Positions 35,725 through 48,258 of a stretch of 64,000 bases of DNA are shown one piece after another; position 1 is the first letter of the stretch, and every line of letters starts with the position of its first letter. Both the position numbers and the translations under genes were made by a program. The notes below the pieces were generated by a model. That model was not told the origin of the DNA, searched no databases, and was given only the letters and a program-made list of their open reading frames with translations. The DNA lies in NCBI GenBank assembly GCA_963853835.1, contig OY970832.1, forward strand, positions 2,996,001-3,060,000, read 5' to 3'. Origin of the DNA: Calendula officinalis (taxonomy: Eukaryota > Streptophyta > Magnoliopsida > Asterales > Asteraceae).

Positions 35725-37797
35725 ATGGATGTTACCCTTGGTTTATTAGCTCATTCTCCGGCCGGTGAAGGCGGCGGCGGAGGTGGTGGGGGAGTTCCCT
35801 CCGGTGGGTCAACCACTGAGGTTACTTCATCATACCCTGTTGTTATTGATGAAAATTCAGATGATCTTGAATTGGGACTTGGGTTAACTATTGGTGGTTC
35901 CGGTGGTGGTTTGAAGCCAAAGACGGCGGCCGGTGGTGGTTGGAATCAATATGCAAGAATCTTGACGGCAAAAGATTTCCCAATTTCTAAACCTAATTCT
36001 TGTTCTTCTTCATCTTCAGTTAATATTCCAAATTCAACTACTTCTGGTACCAAAAGAACTGCAATTGATTCTGTTTCTCCACCTAATGGTACAAGGTATG
36101 CACTTTTTTCAACAATTTTATATTTTTTTAATTATATTTTTTCCAATAATTATTGAGAAAACTCAAGAAAACCCTTTCTAGTGTGTTTGTGAATCTTGAA
36201 AAATCACATTTTTTCTTGCAATATTCATGATAAAAGAATTAAACTTTCGTGTGCCTGCATTAATCTCTTATTTAATCACATATTTGGTATTTATTTTCAT
36301 ATTAACTGAATTTTTTTATTTATTTTGTAATTAAAGTGTGGTTGGATGGCCTCCAGTCAGTAAAGCTCACAGGATCCCTAATCTGGCTAACCAGATTAAG
36401 TCACCAACCGAAAACCTTATCCAAACAACCGAACAAAACAAAAGCAACACCAGAACAGTTGGAATTAAGGATTATTCTAGTGAACGAAATTTAAATTCCA
36501 ACAAGAAATATCAGTCAGTAAAAGTCAACATGGATGGAACTTTAATCGGAAGAAAAGTCGATCTTAATGTTCACACTTCTTATGAGATGTTGGCTAAAAC
36601 CTTAGAAGAAATGTTTTCAGGAAAAAGTAAGTTTTTTTTTAAATGTTGGTTTATGATCTTGATTAAGTTTCAAAACTACATAATTTGGTGTTGTTTCGAT
36701 CTTAATGTTCACACTTCTTATGAGATGTTGGCTAAAACCTTAGAAGAAATGTTTTCAGGAAAAAGTAAGTTTTTTTTTAAATGTTGGTTTATGATCTTGA
36801 TTAAGTTTCAAAACTACATAATTTGGTGTTGTTTCGATCTTAATGTTCACACTTCTTATGAGATGTTGGCTAAAACCTTAGAAGAAATGTTTTCAGGAAA
36901 AAGTAAGTTTTTTTTAAATGTTGGTTTATGATCTTGATTAAGTTTCAAAACTACATAATTTGGTGTTGTTTAAAGGGTTAATTGCATTAGTGACCAACTA
37001 TTACTTTGTTGCTAATTTGGGTTCCCTAAAAGTTTGTTTCTTGATCTCTCTAACCGGATTTGGGTTTTTCTTGATCTTGAATCTTGATTTAGAAAAATAT
37101 GATCTTTTGAACTTCAATTTGCATAAATAACTGATATAAGTAATTGTTGTTAATGTTTTTAGGATCAAGCACAGAATCAACAAGAGCTTCAAGATTGTTA
37201 GATGGAACATCAGAATTTGTACTAACTTATGAAGATAAAGATGGAGATTGTATGCTTGTTGGAGATGTTCCTTGGGAGTACGGTTTCTCTTAACTTTTTT
37301 TTTTCAATTTTGAATTAATTAATCTTTAAAAAATGGCAATTTGGACCCGTTATACTTATAAATGGGTTGATTTAAGTTATATTTTATCTCTAACAGGTCA
37401 AACAGGTAAAAAATACTAGGTTTAAGGATAAAAGGTCAAATGGTTAGAAACTAGGTCGTCAAAAGTGTATTTTTAATGCGTAACATGTATAAACATTTTA
37501 TTAGACTAATATATATATATTTGCAAATCATATTTGATACACTAATAACTTTTAAAAAAAATTATAATTTCGGACCCAAAGTGTTTTGGGTCGACCCAAC
37601 CCAAAGAACCAATTTTGACCCATTACCCGCCCCGCCCATTTTGCAGCATCTAATTTATTTTACCAAAATTAACATATCCACTTATCTTATTTTTCAGGAT
37701 GTTTCTTAGTTCTGTCAAAAGGCTTCGGATCATGAAGAATTCAGAATCTAACAAATTTAGCAACGACTTCTCAAGAAAAAAAATGACACAAAACTGA
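35725..37797 (+). CDS. Aux/IAA transcriptional repressor
   Basis: Four exons: 35725-36095, 36337-36626 (first of three possible donors), 37163-37277 and 37698-37797, giving 291 aa. Domain I is DLELGLGLTIGG (EAR-type LxLxL, recruits TOPLESS, about residues 47-58). Domain II is VVGWPPV (TIR1/AFB degron core, about 125-131). The PB1 domain III/IV contains VKVNMDGTLIGRKVDL, the acidic EDKDGDCMLVGDVPWEMF and SVKRLRIM (nuclear signal). 'ARILTAKDFP' before the degron suggests the IAA10-13 group. These proteins block ARF activators in the nucleus until auxin-triggered degradation. The end of exon 2 and the start of intron 2 are repeated three times (36559-36972) in frame, giving alternative donors at 36627, 36765 and 36903. 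The GACCCGTT-rich repeat in intron 3 looks hAT-derived. Confidence 0.93.
36559..36972 (+). repeat. Threefold 138-bp tandem repeat across an exon-intron junction
   Basis: Unit starts lie at about 36559, 36697 and 36835, each holding CGATCTTAATGTTCACACTT, the exon end ATGTTTTCAGGAAAAA, the donor GTAAGT and the first ~70 bases of the intron. Units 1 and 2 are essentially identical and unit 3 has one T fewer. 138 = 46 codons, so the reading frame is open through all three units. Confidence 0.95.
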
Positions 37798-38341
37798 TGT
37801 TTTTGCATTTTGGTTAAATGAAAAGTCAGACCAAGTTCTTGTTGGTTAAAAAAGGGTAAAAAAATGTGAGTAGAACGGTTTGATTGATGCGTTGGTTTCG
37901 TGGGTCGTTTTAAATCCTACATTTTTCATCACTTTCGGGTTTTCGGGTGGGACCCGGTTTTTGTCTAGAAGCTTTTTATAAGCATCTAGTTTCATCTTAT
38001 TATTATTATTATTATTATTATTAAGCATACATAATGCACACACACCACTTATAATTTGAGTTCTATGATATTGTAATTATGGAATTTAATATGAATGAAT
38101 TAGAGTTTTTTTTTAGATTTTTGTGTAATCTTGGTTGGATTTATCTATAATTAGCTGCCGAAACTGTTGTAAAACATTCTATTAGGCCGATTAATTGCCG
38201 AGTACCATTGTAGATGGTCAAAAAATGGTCAAACTAAAACTCGGTTAAAACTTGCTCAACTCGGTCAAAATTATGTCAAATTTTCCAAAAATTTTACTTT
38301 CCCACCACCCACCCTGCAAAATACATTTGTAGATATTAGTC

Positions 38342-38378
<37 letters not shown>

Positions 38379-38913
38379 CAATAATAGTGTAATACATTTA
38401 TACATTTTAATTACAGGTTTTAAAATATGTTACATTTTTTAAAACTAGAGAAATAATATATATTTTTATATAAATTTATATATAAAAATCTCAATCCGAT
38501 TACTTACCGAGTAACTAATACTCCGTATATGCTAAAAACTATAAAATAACTACATAATAATTAGATTTCTTATAACAGATCATGCATCTAAACCTGTTAT
38601 AAAGAGCAGGGAAAACAGAGCAGAAAGAACAAGTAAAAGAAAAATATGATATAAAATGGATCGATTGCATATAACAATACTTGTACAATTCAAGAAACCA
38701 CTTACAAAATTAGAATCCAAAAATATAACTTGCTCATAGTTACAAACTTACAATTACATACAAATCTGCAAATCCCACAAGTCGGGCGGGTCAGCAACCC
38801 GTTTCAAAATACTCAAGGCTCAAACCTAGCCATTACTAATATTCTGGCTATAAAAAACCCAATAAATTACCACAAACTGTTATTCTCAATTAGTATATAT
38901 ATACTTTTTTTAT
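37798..38913. other. 3' flank and intergenic
   Basis: (ATT)n microsatellites lie at about 37998-38024 and 38341-38374. No gene recognised. Confidence 0.5.
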
Positions 38914-39200
38914 GGGATAATATATCTGGATGTCACTCAATACTCAACTTTTAACAGTAAGAATAAGACCAGTCATCTGTTAAAACTTTCATATAGGCCA
39001 GATTAAAAGCCAAATGACGAAAATGCCCTCAAGTTCAAAATTTTGAGGACATTTTCGTCATTTGACACTTTATTTTTGTCAAGATTGGTGTAAATTGAAC
39101 TGGATACATACTTATGTTGCCTATATGAAAGTTTTAACAGATGGGTGAACCTTAATGAAAAAAGTTGAATACTTCAATTGGGCTCCATATACATTATCCC
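38914..39200. mobile_element. Foldback MITE downstream of TH2
   Basis: The ends GGGATAATATATCTGGA and TCCATATACATTATCCC are inverted, and the centre (39015-39064) is a hairpin built on AATGACGAAAATG / CATTTTCGTCATT. Related sequence (CCTTAACGAAAAAAGTTGAA) occurs at about 52206-52700 in Helitron 2. The flanking T-runs make the target duplication unclear. Confidence 0.65.
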
Positions 39201-39224
39201 CTTTTTTGTTTGTTTATGTGTCAA

Positions 39225-42200
39225 TTATACACCCAAAATAAAAGCATGAATTTCAGCCCAACTGGAAACCGTATAAAGAATACCTGAAATACCCTTCCAA
39301 CAAGGGCAACCGCCTTCAATTAAAGCTCTTTGCTTCTTAACTAACCCCGAAAACAATGGGACAAATGAAAAACCAAATAAACCACCAAGTTTTTTCAGAT
39401 TTTCACTTGGAGAAATAACGATCCCAATATCCGCTTTTAGTAAACAAAGCAAATCTTCAACCGAACCACCGATGTAAACCGATAAATTCCTGTTTTTATT
39501 GTTGGAATTCTTGAAAATGGTGTTGAAAGTTTGAAGCTTTTCAATTGGAGATTGAACTTTTTTCAAGATTTCTCCTGTTGATATTGATTCGTTCAAGAGC
39601 AATTCGTTTGAATGAACATCGGGAAAACCTGAATCTCCTGTTCAAAATTAATGGAAATATTATAAATAAATATATATATATATATAGAGAATTACAAAAA
39701 CTATAATATAATAATACCAATTAATTTAAAAAATATAAATCGTATCTAAAATAAAAAAATGTAAACAGTTTATAAAATTGAAAACGCACCTGACCGGAAA
39801 GCTGACCGAATAAGATCACCAGACCAACAATAGGAAAGAATATGAGCATTAATTGCAACATTTTTACTTTTTTCAATCTCTTTAAAAAACTCCAAACAAC
39901 CGTTTTGAAAAACAAGGTGTTCACCAGCCCATTTAATATCATCCATATTTAATCCTTTCAAAACACCCGAATTACCAACTCGTAAATTTGCCGCCTTTTC
40001 GATATCCGTTAACTGCCCGAGTGCTTCACACAAGCTTTCAAAGTCGAATTTTGCAACTGTCAAATAAAAAAAAAATATTCTAAGATTCGCTAAATATTTG
40101 CATAATACATTTCACATAAGTTTTAATGGGGTAATTATAATTTCTGTTATAAATGGGGTAATTATAAATAAATAAATAGATAAAACTATGATTTATAAAA
40201 AAGATTTATTATATATTTTACAGAAAAGGCTATGTATGTATTGATTAAAACCAAAAAATTACCTAAAATTAATTTATTAATTATTACAACCATTTATTTT
40301 GCAAAGTAACATGCTGTATGCGGTATGCCAAGAACAACTTTATATAAGGGTGGGTGGTTATTAATTTTACATTTTTTTAGCACGATAATCTATTAATCAA
40401 GAATATTAAATAAAAAAAAGAATACCTTTTTCGCTAAGCATGATGCTATCGATACACTGTTCATATTCTTGAACATACTGTCCATGAAGACTACTCCATA
40501 TATCCCGAAGATTATCCAACAAAATTCCATCATTAACAGATTCATTTCCATTCGATTTAACTTTTGAAGATTTTATAATCGCCACGTCAGCAAGAAGTGC
40601 ACATGAATCAACAGCACTACATGTCATATCAAAACCACTACATATAACAATATTTTGTTCTTCATTTTCATGAACTTGATTTAAGGGTACAATTGTCTTT
40701 TGCATAACCGGTTGAGATGAGAAAAAATCGACTTGAAGCTTCATTGCTTTGTGATAAATTGTTTCAACAAATTCAAGTTCTTCACCAGTTAAAGAAACGG
40801 TTAATTTATCTAATAGTTCTTCGATTTGGGAAGCCGAATCCTACAAATTGGTGGAAATTTAATATTAGATGTTGGTTTTCTTGATTGGTCAACAATAGAG
40901 GTGGCAATTTTGACCCGTTTAGTTATGATTGGTCGATTTGGGTTGTGTTTCAATCTCAAACGGGTCAAATTAGAAAAAGTAGCCAGAAAGGGAACGGGTC
41001 AAATGGTTTTTAATTCAATTGTTTAATTTATTGTTGTGATAATATTGTTTTTTGTAATAATAATTAACACGTTATTTATAAATAATATTATTAAAATGGA
41101 AAATGCATTAGACGGGTAACTTTATAGATGTCAAAGTTTTTTTAGGCGTATTTATTTTACTTTTGATCACTAAAGGGTAACGAAATTATAAAAAACGAAT
41201 ACAAAAGGGAAACCAATAAAACTATGATTTGTAAAAAATATTTATTATATATTTATAAAAAAGCCTATGTATATACTGATTAAAACCAAAAAATTGACTA
41301 AAATTAATTTATTTTTTATAACCATTTATTGTACAAAATAACATGTTGTATGCCAAGTCAACATCTAAAACCCATATAGTAGGTTACCCTTCTCTGCAAT
41401 TTTCCGTTTTTAAATAATATGGACAAGAAGTTTTTACAGGTCAACCAAACCCAACCTGGCTCGTTTCATCCCTTACTAAAAAATGACCCATTTAACCCGA
41501 ACCCGTTTTGGCCCGTTACCCAACCAGCCCATATTACCACCTCTAACACAGATCACCCACAAATTCATTGCAAAAATCAAACAAACCTCAAACTTTTGAG
41601 AAGCAAGACTATCGATCCACTTTTTATAAAGATGGATATTTTGATCGGGCTCAAGAACAGCCTGTATTTCCTTGCTTAAAAAAGATTGGATCCTCATGGA
41701 AGGTGCCATTGCAGCAAGTGCATATGCAGAAAGTTTTGTTTTTTCAAAAGGCGTTGAAAGTTTCCCGGGAAATCTTTCTCCAACTGATTTACCAGAAGCT
41801 GTTGCTAACAAGAAATCCGTGTATTTTATCATTGCACGATCTGAAATGTTTCCTGCTGGTAGTTCAAATCCCCATTCCTGTGCAAATAAATAGCAATTTA
41901 ACTCTATAATCATAATTACACGATTATATTATTATCATTAAAATAATATTTGTAATAATTCAGTAGCATACTTGTACAATCGATTGAAACATGGTCATCT
42001 TCTTCAGCACTCGTTTTCTAATCTTTTGAATTACAGACTTATCATCATCATCATCTGAGAATTCTTCTGCCATCTCAAACCTAAAATTCCACAATATTTG
42101 AAACAATTAGATACATGAAGACCAATAATATCAATACATGATTTATGTGCAGAAATCAGCTGCAAACTTACGCCTCAGCTGAAGCTTGGAGAAATCGAAG

Positions 42201-42359
42201 ATCTTGAAAAATACAATGAAGAAACGAACCCGAATCCAGTTTCCCAGATGCTAATGAAAATATGTAAGGAGTGTAAATTGCAAAAATCGATTCGTTTGTC
42301 GATTTTTTCCATAAACTTTTAGCTATCCCACCTTCATCTCTGATCACTAAACCCCCCAT
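39225..42359 (-). CDS. TH2: TH2-like bifunctional protein: TenA (aminopyrimidine hydrolase) + HAD phosphatase
   Basis: Six exons on the minus strand: 42172-42359, 41972-42080, 41587-41877, 40426-40840, 39790-40056 and 39225-39637, phases compatible, 560 aa. Residues about 1-235 are TenA-like (ESIFAIYTPYIFSLASGKL, KYTDFLLATASGK, FEKTKLSAYALAAMAPSMR). From about 258 a HAD-type domain follows (DMTCSAVDSCALLADVAI, VAINAHILSYCWSGDLIRSA, LSVYIGGSVEDLLCLLKADI). This is the layout of plant TH2, the thiamine-monophosphate phosphatase needed to make thiamine, usually mitochondrial/cytosolic. The N terminus here has no long presequence. HAD motif I reads SGFDMT instead of the usual SDFDxT: the nucleophile aspartate (residue 265, codon 40634-40636) is glycine. 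Introns 3 and 4 share a ~150-bp duplicated segment. Confidence 0.9.
40897..41544. mobile_element. hAT-like repeat in TH2 intron 3
   Basis: Ends AGAGGTGGCAAT / ATTACCACCTCT with subterminal GACCCGTTT and AACGGGTCAAA motifs. The same type of end recurs in introns of other genes here (about 27535-27915, 37331-37655). No exact target duplication. Confidence 0.45.
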
Positions 42360-43059
42360 TCCGAAAAGGAAAAGAAATTTTAGGGCACGAGACTTGATTT
42401 TCGGAAATTGAAAAATTTAGGTAAACCACTAAATCAAATAATTGAGTTACTGGGAACAAATTTCATGAAATTCAACACCGTATGATAATTCACGATCACT
42501 TCTTCAAATATTCAGTTGCTAAACCCCTCAATTTTAAAGATCGAAATAAACAGGGATTTTAGGGCTATTAAGTTGATTATTTTTTTCAAAAGATGAAATT
42601 GGATCAAATAACACCTTCCTTAAGTGAAATTCAATCAATTTAGTCAATAAACATTCAAATTCAACTCCGTTGATTATAAAGGATTGCTTATACAGCACGG
42701 TTAGTTGAAAATTTCATAAGAAATTCGTGAATTGCATTTATAAGTTGTGGGGGAACAGAAAATGAAATTGATTGGGTCGCCGGAGACCAAATAAAGGTAG
42801 TTGAAAAACGGCCGACGGCTGCGTCAAGTGCCGACATTGGAGACTCGTGAATTGAGAGAGTCCTTGTTAATGGGGGAAAATAAAAGTCAATGATTTTGAC
42901 TTTATAACAATGAATTAGAACAGTCACATTCTACGAAGGAGGGAACAAGTTAATTAGGTCGCGCCAACTTCTCCGTCCAAACAAAGTGTTGTTAACAAAT
43001 AAGAATTCGTTCAAAAAAAAAAAAAAAAAAAAAAATCCACGTTAATTAAGTAAATTATA
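42360..43059. other. TH2 leader and upstream flank
   Basis: Presumed 5' UTR and promoter of TH2 (minus), ending near an A-run at 43014-43035. No other gene recognised. Confidence 0.4.
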
Positions 43060-43197
43060 CTCCCTCCGTCCTTATCTTTCTCTCTCCAAACCAATCTTAT
43101 ATTTTAATCAAAATTATTACCAATAACCCCACCACTAATGATCATCTTAAAACTTGCGCCCATATCAAATGGGAAGTTTTTTATGGGACGGAGGGAG
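43060..43197. mobile_element. Stowaway-like MITE, 138 bp
   Basis: CTCCCTCCGTCCTTATCTTT at the left, GGGACGGAGGGAG at the right, TA on both sides. Confidence 0.85.
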
Positions 43198-43828
43198 TAT
43201 TTATTATATTTTACGATTAATAAAATTATACTGTTAAGTTTGGTACGGTTCAGGTTCAGTCGACGGATTAGCCATTCTGATAGATACTCAGTCCAGTTTG
43301 CACGGATTTATATACATCAATTCAAACTGATGCATACATGTTTTAAAATTTTAATTCGTCGTAAGGTTTGAAAAAAGTTGTTTTTATTTAATTCATATAG
43401 AAAAAACAAATGACTTGTTTTGAGTTCTTGTTATTATGTATTACAAGGCTTTTTGAATTTAATCTATGTTAGGATAAAATTATTTTCTTAGTTTCTAGTT
43501 TGATTCGATTTCAAACAGTTTGACTAGATTCTTGGATAGTACTAATTCTCAAGAATTAATTACCTAAACGTGCCAATATGGAAACACACTTAGGATGATC
43601 GTAATATGCCTCAATTAACCTGTAGTTGTTCGTGCATTTATATACGTCGAATAAAAACAACATTCGGTGTTATTATTTATGTGTTGTAGCTCATTTCATG
43701 ACATAGCTTCAAATATAATGTTTGCTTTATCGATTAGTTTTATAAACTGGATTACTAGAGTCATTCCGTTGATTCTGAATGTCCTGTACGAAAACATAAA
43801 AGTGAGTTTCCTAAATACGAGATATATA

Positions 43829-44166
43829 CTTCCTACGTATCAAAATAAGTGAATCACTTTCCTTTTTGGGGTGTATAAGAATAAGTGAATCACTTTCCTT
43901 TTTAGGTTTATCAAAATAACTGAATCACTTTAATATTTTACATTATTTGATAAATTTCAATATTTAAAATTACCATTTACCCTTACTTATCTCTCTTTAA
44001 ACATCATCAAAGGTGTGGGGACCCATTCATTTTTTTCATCTTCTTATATTTGACTTTTTCACCGTTCTAATTACTCCATTTAATTTCACTAATCTCTTAG
44101 TATTACCTTATTTTGCCTCAAAAAACGTAAACTTCAAGTGATTCACTTATTTTGATATGGAGGAAG
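43829..44166. mobile_element. Stowaway-like MITE (copy 5)
   Basis: CTTCCTACGTATCAAAATAA and TTTTGATATGGAGGAAG as inverted ends with TA on both sides; same family as the element at 26183. Confidence 0.8.
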
Positions 44167-44244
44167 TATAAAAAATTGGGGTTTTTTAATATTTTTCTAT
44201 TAGATTATTAAGTTAATTTAAAAATTATAAGGTTATATATATAA

Positions 44245-44533
44245 GATTTAGCGATCGCTGACATCCAAACTTTCTCATTCCTTTGGATCAAGAACCGTTC
44301 GAATGTACCGAACATGGGGAATTGTTGGCCGATGTGGTGATCCAATCCGGGCGATTGTTTTTAGTTTTATTTTTGGTTGTATTTACCTTTCCTCTTTCTT
44401 TTCCGTTTAGTTGTTAAAACTTGGCTGTATGTCATTTGCTAGTTTCTTGCTAGCTTTTTAATATATTTGCGGGTCCTTTGTGGGTGACGCAATGCGGAAG
44501 CTCATAAAGTTCCCCTTTGCCGTTCAAAAAAAA
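44245..44533 (+). mobile_element. LINE-like 3' end fragment
   Basis: A non-coding 3' UTR-like stretch ends TTTGCCGTTC plus an A-run, flanked by the 10-bp repeat ATATATATAA (44235-44244, 44534-44543). It looks like a short 5'-truncated LINE insertion on the plus strand. Confidence 0.55.
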
Positions 44534-44554
44534 ATATATATAACATTAAAAAAA

Positions 44555-44960
44555 GGGCAAATTGCATAAAATAGCAACATATTATTAGGTAATTCCTAAT
44601 TCAAGCAATGAACTATCAAAATGTTCTAAAATAGCAACGAACTTTAAAATTTTTGCAATTTGGCAAACATTTTACCTGAAATGACGGTAGTCGGTATTTT
44701 ATAGTGACGTAGCCGGTAATTTAATTTTTCTAATTTTATTCCAATTAATCTTAAATTCATTTGAGCAATAATTCTTAAACGGTTCCTCAATCCCGACCCT
44801 TCTTCCTCTTCTATAAAATTCTGACTAGCGTCAATCCAGGTAAAATGTTTCCCAAATTCCAAAAAATTGAAAGTTCGTTGCTATTTTTGAAAACTTTGAT
44901 AGTTCGTTGCTATAATTAAGAATCACCTAATAATATGTTGCTAATTTATGCAATTTGCCC
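44555..44960. mobile_element. MULE-type MITE, 406 bp
   Basis: Long inverted ends (about 100 bp, starting GGGCAAATTGCATAAAATAG) and a perfect 9-bp target duplication TTAAAAAAA at 44546-44554 and 44961-44969. No coding content. Confidence 0.85.
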
Positions 44961-44969
44961 TTAAAAAAA

Positions 44970-45640
44970 TAGATCCCCTTTAAAGCATGAGTTATATGTA
45001 GGCGTTAGGCATGTAATTATACCTCCTTAAGGATACTAGTGTGAATTATTATTATCAATCATTTCATCATATTTAGTAGCCTCCAAAAAAAATCTACAAA
45101 CCACGACATTGAATAACCACAAAATTAAGAGAAATATAAAAGTTCTTTGCCTAGTGGTAAGACCGTAAGATGTTTGACATTCATCATTGTGATTGAATGT
45201 TTAAGTTATATTGTAGATATATGTTATTTAAGAGTAGATTTATGAATTTACCTTTAAAAAACAAATTTAAGTGAAATAATTTGTATTTAGAGAAAATTTG
45301 ATGTACATAGCAAAATATAATACGACATAAAATATTTTCAACATCCTTTTGCAATTATTGTTACCGACAACTATGTACGATATAAATAAATTAAAAGTAG
45401 TAAAGTACAATAGGAAATCTAAGTTAGATGCGCCTTTAAACTTCACCTCATGTTTTTGATCCCAAATGTTGGGAGGATTTTGGGCATGGTCCACATGGAC
45501 CACATGATTGGAGATCCTTTTTTACTAAGTTGCAGATCTATCATTTTAAACCTAGGTGTACATTATAATATTAAGATTTTTTCTAAAATTACACCAAAAT
45601 ATTATAAGTGACTTTGAACATGTTCGTATTCTTATTCTTA

Positions 45641-45644
<4 letters not shown>
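44970..45644. other. Intergenic
   Basis: A weak tRNA-like head (TTGCCTAGTGGTAAGACC at about 45141) may be a SINE remnant. No gene recognised. Confidence 0.35.

Positions 45645-45733
<89 letters not shown>
45645..45733. repeat. (TA)n microsatellite, about 44 repeats
   Basis: A near-perfect TA run. A second long TA run lies at 48258-48343 on the other side of the element between them. Confidence 0.95.
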
Positions 45734-45736
<3 letters not shown>

Positions 45737-48257
45737 GTGAGTTATATAGAGAACTCTCTAATTAAATAAAAAGGGTAGTTTCGTAATCAGCCATTGTAAT
45801 TTACGTTTTTATTGTTTAAAAACAAAAAATTTAAAAAAGGAAAATATATTCACAATAACTACCAGTCCTTAATTAGTGTGATCACTCCCCATTATCCAAA
45901 TTTACGTGGGTTTTTGAAAAAGAGGCTTTAGGCATCAATTTGGAGAGAAAATCATTTTCTCCAAGATACGGTTTAATTCGTAAGCGATTTTAGTAAAGCA
46001 TTCGTAAAGATTGCTTTGATGCAACATATTTAAGTAGATTATCTGTGAAATCGATGATATTTGTAGACGAACATTGATATTCGATCTTCAGACGGCGACG
46101 AAGACGACGACGAAGAACAATATCAGGTAAAATTTTATTATAATTTGATACATACGAAACGATTAAGTTTTGATTCGTTCGATTTCAATTTTTTTAAACC
46201 AAAAACAAGGGTATCGGTAATGAAATAAAAAAAATTACAGATTGAATGTCGATATTTTTTAAGAGTACCAAAGTTGCAATTAGGGTTTTGTCGGCCTTTT
46301 GAAGAGTACCAGTGTTGCAATTAAATGTAATAGAACAATGACTGGTATGTATTCTTTGCAAATAATATCTTTGATTTTGTTATCAAACATGTATTCTTAT
46401 GATTACTAGAAGGGGAAGTTATGTTTTTAGTTATATGAATGTTTATTTCGATTACCAATATTGTTTATTTGTCATATTTGTTCAAGTGTGCGTTAATGTT
46501 GAATTTTAGTATACAATTTGTAAATATACATGAATGTTTGGTTTAAGATTTTAACAACATTACTGTTTGTTGTAGATAAAAGCCGCTATTTACATGACAA
46601 TTATGTTTTTATGATGTTACAAACATCACTGTTTGTGAATATGTAACGTCTACTTTGTTTACATGACTTGTTTTTTTCATGACTGATTTTTCATGGCTAT
46701 TGACTTCACGTGGTCTTTATAATTAATCACACATACATGACAGTATGGTAAATATACATGAATGTAAAGTTTATGACTTTAGTAACATCAATGTTTTTAA
46801 TTGATAAAATTGGTAAGTTTTAAACATACAGGACTGTTTGTAACATTACTTTGGTTGCATGACTGTTTTTTTCATGGCTATTGACTAAACGTGGTTTTTA
46901 TAATTTATATATACATGACTGTATGGTTTTTAATTATAAATGTAAGGTGTTAGAAGAAGTGGACGGAAAACAACAAAGTATGTGGATTACAGAGATAGCC
47001 CAAGGAAAAAATTGAAAGAACAAGAACCAATAGGTATGTTTTCTAGATTAATGGTAAAAAAAATGTTTAGCTAATTGTAAATTTTGATTTTAGATCTTGA
47101 AGCTGAAGAAACTATAAACACTGCACGGAAAGGGAAATTTTTTTTGGATGATTTACCCATTAAACAATATGCAAAACATAAATGTATGAAATTAGTAATG
47201 GGCTAAAGTGGGAATTAAGGAACTAGGAAAAAAAAGATACTATCATAAAATTAGTTTGTAGTCATGGTAGTTTGTTAATAAATAATTATTAATCATTTGT
47301 ATACATTGATGCAGGCAAAGATAAATCGTAAAAAACGTAAAAGAAACTCAAAGATAAATGTATGAAATTAGTAATGGGCTAAAGTGGGAATTAAGGAATT
47401 GGGAAAAAAGGTTACTATCATAAAATTAGTTTGTAGTCATGGTAATTTGTTAATAAATAATTATTAATCATTTGTATACATTGATGCAGGCAAAGATAAA
47501 TCGTAAAAAACGTAAAAGAAACTCAAAAACGTTTGCTACAGATGTAGCTGCTGATGACGCAAATTCTGGAACAAACATAAATTACCCGGTTTTGCAAACA
47601 AGATCTAGCCGAAAACTATATGCAGTGATGTCAGATAGAAGGTTTGAAGAAGAAGTATGCATGTTCTAAAGTAATGAGTGAATGCAACGACGTAAGGGGA
47701 GAAGTTAAAAAATTGGCGCTGAAGAATGCAAGTTTAATGAAATTATGCGTTTTTTGGGTGTCATGAACTAGGATAATTTTAGGTTTTTAAATTTCAGTAC
47801 TTGGATTTGTGTGTTTTTTGGGATTTTTAGGATTATGGTGGATTATTATCTTTTTTTTGTGCAATTGTTAATGTGGTATCTAAGTTATTTGGGTTTTTTG
47901 GTTTTTTTAGACCTTTAGTATTAAATAGGTAAAACATAAATGTACAAATGAATACAAGTTAAAATCCAGTAATATAGTGTGTTATGTACCGAATTCATAC
48001 ATTGATGTATTACGAATGGTTTAAAAATTTCCGGTTAACATGCTAAAAATCTGGAAGATATGAGGTATTCAGTTTTCAAAAGGAAGATAGATTGAAATCT
48101 CCACTTTCCATGATTATAGGAATTAAATTAATTGTTTCTAAAAAACCGTTATATATTGAATACCGGAATTGCCCTTCATATTTAAATAAATGAAAAATAT
48201 ATATCTAATTTCTGATTGGCTAATAAGGGTAAATGAGTTCTCTATATAACTCTCCCC
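45734..48257. mobile_element. TA-flanked element with inverted ends and gene-like exons
   Basis: The ends GAGTTATATAGAGAACTC (about 45739) and GAGTTCTCTATATAACTC (about 48236) are inverted repeats, and long TA runs lie directly outside. Inside, exon-like pieces are phase compatible: about 46952-47032 (RRSGRKTTKYVDYRDSPRKK), then 47094 onward (DLEAEETINTARKGK), and 47495-47669 (AKINRKKRKRNSKTF ... RSSRKLYAVMSDRRFEEE). The peptides are basic; I do not recognise the source gene and see no transposase. It may be a TA-targeting transposon that has captured or evolved a gene. Confidence 0.5.
47181..47530 (+). repeat. 176-bp tandem duplication containing an intron-exon border
   Basis: AATGTATGAAATTAGTAATG starts at 47181 and again at 47357; each unit ends with GATGCAG followed by GCAAAGATAAATCGTAAAAA. 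It lies inside the TA-flanked element and duplicates the acceptor of its last exon. Confidence 0.9.
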
Positions 48258-48258
48258 T

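Noticed and set aside
41419..41909. Plus-strand frames across TH2 exon 3
   Set aside because: Shadows of the minus-strand TenA-coding exon, which has clear family motifs and phase-matched splice sites.
45556..45765. Reading frame encoding alternating Ile-Tyr
   Set aside because: Translation of the (TA)n microsatellite; not a gene.
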